Positions 6,332 to 7,065 of a stretch of 7,065 nucleotides of DNA are shown piece after piece. Position 1 is the stretch's first letter, and each line of letters begins with the position of its first letter. The stretch is taken from contig JAEZKS010000266.1 in assembly GCA_023436075.1 (NCBI GenBank), forward strand, positions 1 to 7,065, in the 5' to 3' direction. The notes under the pieces are model-generated. The model did no database searches. It saw only the letters and a list, made by a program, of their open reading frames with translations, and was not told where the DNA came from. Origin of the DNA: Methanobacteriota archaeon. GTDB lineage: Archaea > Halobacteriota > Methanocellia > Methanocellales > Methanocellaceae. Position numbers and translations under genes: made by a program.

Positions 6332-6344
6332 GTTTTTAAAAACG
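6331..6344. repeat. Perfect 14-base palindrome
   Basis: CGTTTTTAAAAACG is its own reverse complement and sits inside the pyrimidine-rich arm. On either strand it gives a run of five T, so it could help terminate transcription from both sides, or be a protein-binding site. Confidence 0.7.
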
Positions 6345-6607
6345 TCTCCTTAACCTCTCTCACCTCACTGACCTCGTCTCCCTATCCTCCCAGCACTCCA
6401 TAGCTCCCGGAGGTCAAGGGAGGTACAGGAGTCTATGGAGACGAGGTTATGGAGGCGAGGAAGGTCAGGGAGAAACGACAATAGCTGAGGACTAAGGAGA
6501 AATGGAGGGCTAAGGAGACGAGCTTTAACAAGAGGCCCCGACCATTCACACGCACGAGGCCGAACAGCAGGGCACTCTCAGTTGAGCTACAGAGCTCCCA
6601 ACCAATA

Positions 6608-7065
6608 CTATTCGAGCAGCAGTAGCGTGAATGTTGGCAGCATCTCCGGCTCCAGGATGTTCCGGTCCTTGACGACATGAGTATCCACGCCGGCTGCGTG
6701 TGCCGTGGCGAATACGTCGATGCCGGACGATTCCAGCGAAGGTCGGGCCTCCATCGGATACTTGCACTTGTTCTTGCCCTCGACTATCGTGCAGACCTCG
6801 CACCGGCGGCATCGGTGTGCGCCGTAGGCGAACGCCTTGTAGTAGCCGGACAGGAACGCGTGACGCTCCATCTTGATGACCTCGTCGCAGACGTGCAAGC
6901 TCAGCTTATCCATGGCGACCGGTAAGTCTTTCGGGGGGTACGTGTCGAAGCCGACGAAGCCGTCGTACCTGATCAAGTAGGCGATCTTGTACTCGTCCAG
7001 CACCTTCCGCGTCTCTTCGGGCGTGGGGCTGTAAGGGGGACAGGTCAGCCGGGTATTGTAGTTCT
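6608..7065 (-). CDS. DUF2284 putative metal-binding protein (5' end outside window)
   Basis: The minus frame is open to the window edge, so the start lies beyond base 7065; the GTG at 7003 is an internal Val. The visible 151 residues match DUF2284 (COG5423, predicted metal-binding). Residues 7-10 are T-C-P-P, followed by the helix TPEETRKVLDEY and the strand K-I-A-Y-L-I. A Cys-rich centre, C85-x2-C88-x2-C91-x8-C100, sits in HRCRRCEVC and NKCKYP, and the family signature EARPSLESSGIDVF follows. The protein ends with a hydrophobic strand, TFTLLLLE. The four-Cys spacing resembles an iron-sulfur or zinc site, with C8 and C59 as further candidates. The biochemical role of the family is not known to me. 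It faces away from the interrupted hydrolase gene and shares no operon with anything visible. Confidence 0.88.
   Translation of the reverse strand, partial: NYNTRLTCPPYSPTPEETRKVLDEYKIAYLIRYDGFVGFDTYPPKDLPVAMDKLSLHVCDEVIKMERHAFLSGYYKAFAYGAHRCRRCEVCTIVEGKNKCKYPMEARPSLESSGIDVFATAHAAGVDTHVVKDRNILEPEMLPTFTLLLLE

Larger units (their letters stand above)
6297..6522. repeat. Long imperfect inverted repeat with pyrimidine-rich and purine-rich arms
   Basis: Bases 6297-6409 are mainly C and T, and 6409-6522 mainly G and A on the same strand. Several left blocks recur as reverse complements in mirrored order: CTCCTTAGTCCTC (6300-6312 and 6318-6330) with GAGGACTAAGGAG (6487-6499); CTCACTGACCTC (6364-6375) with AAGGTCAGGGAG (6461-6472, 10 of 12); ACCTCGTCTCC (6371-6381) with GGAGACGAGGT (6437-6447); and CTCCATAG (6396-6403) with CTATGGAG (6433-6440). 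The axis is close to 6408-6418. Transcribed RNA could fold into a long interrupted hairpin, and the DNA could form a cruciform or triplex. It may act as a bidirectional terminator or be a member of a dispersed intergenic repeat family. Function is unknown. Confidence 0.75.
6217..6607. other. Gene-free region between convergent genes, filled by a purine/pyrimidine inverted repeat
   Basis: About 390 bases lie between two converging genes, with no believable reading frame. The first part (6217-6297) starts with a T-rich ACTTTTAAG just past the stop codon, a possible terminator, and a CCGGCCGG palindrome (6241-6248). From 6297 to 6522 comes the strand-asymmetric inverted repeat described separately. 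The rest (6523-6607) is ordinary sequence with small dyads, including GAGCT-ACAG-AGCTC (6584-6597) next to the stop codon of the DUF2284 gene. Confidence 0.6.

Noticed and set aside
6297..6522. CRISPR array or insertion-sequence ends.
   Set aside because: The repeated units are short, degenerate and mirrored, with no regular unique spacers. There is no transposase and no flanking target duplication.
6537..6604. tRNA-like sequence on the minus strand, with a D-arm-like TAGCTCAACTGAGAG near the end of the DUF2284 gene.
   Set aside because: No matching anticodon stem, no GGTTCGAAT-type T arm and no pairing acceptor strand can be found. It is at most a chance resemblance; a tRNA covariance-model search would settle it.

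Overview
The window looks like a piece of an archaeal chromosome, most likely from a methanogenic euryarchaeon of the Methanocella/Methanosarcina kind. This is inferred from AT-rich TATA-like boxes 25-35 bases upstream of several genes, a secreted Beta_propel + PKD protein with Thr-Pro linkers and clustered N-glycosylation sequons, a DUF2284 Cys-rich protein and a COG1237-type metallo-hydrolase. The species call rests on memory of these families; no search was run.

Layout from left to right. (1) 1-462, plus: the 3' end of an AI-2E family membrane transporter, cut by the window edge. (2) 463-528: a short AT-rich promoter region with a perfect 6+2+6 inverted repeat where transcription should start. 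(3) 529-1095, plus: an FMN-dependent nitroreductase-family protein. (4) 1240-2631, minus: a complete M20-family metallopeptidase (dipeptidase type), convergent with the nitroreductase. (5) 2632-2928: a divergent AT-rich promoter region. (6) 2929-5343, plus: an 804-residue exported protein made of a signal peptide, a Beta_propel domain, a Thr/Pro linker, a PKD domain and a Thr/Pro/Glu tail. (7) 5386-6216, plus: a metallo-beta-lactamase-fold gene of the COG1237 type, interrupted by one in-frame TAA at 5743-5745. (8) 6217-6607: a gene-free stretch holding a roughly 220-base imperfect inverted repeat with a pyrimidine-rich left arm and a purine-rich right arm, plus a perfect 14-base palindrome. 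(9) 6608-7065, minus: a DUF2284 putative metal-binding protein, cut at its 5' end by the window edge.

The genes do not form an evident operon. Most are separated by their own promoter-like sequences, and two pairs converge (nitroreductase/M20; COG1237 gene/DUF2284). They look like separate housekeeping or accessory functions: transport, redox chemistry, peptide turnover, cell surface and a metal-dependent hydrolase. The observations most worth following are the single-codon interruption of the COG1237 gene, the large purine/pyrimidine inverted repeat between convergent genes, and the operator-like palindrome in front of the nitroreductase. I do not see a defence, CRISPR or mobile-element system here.
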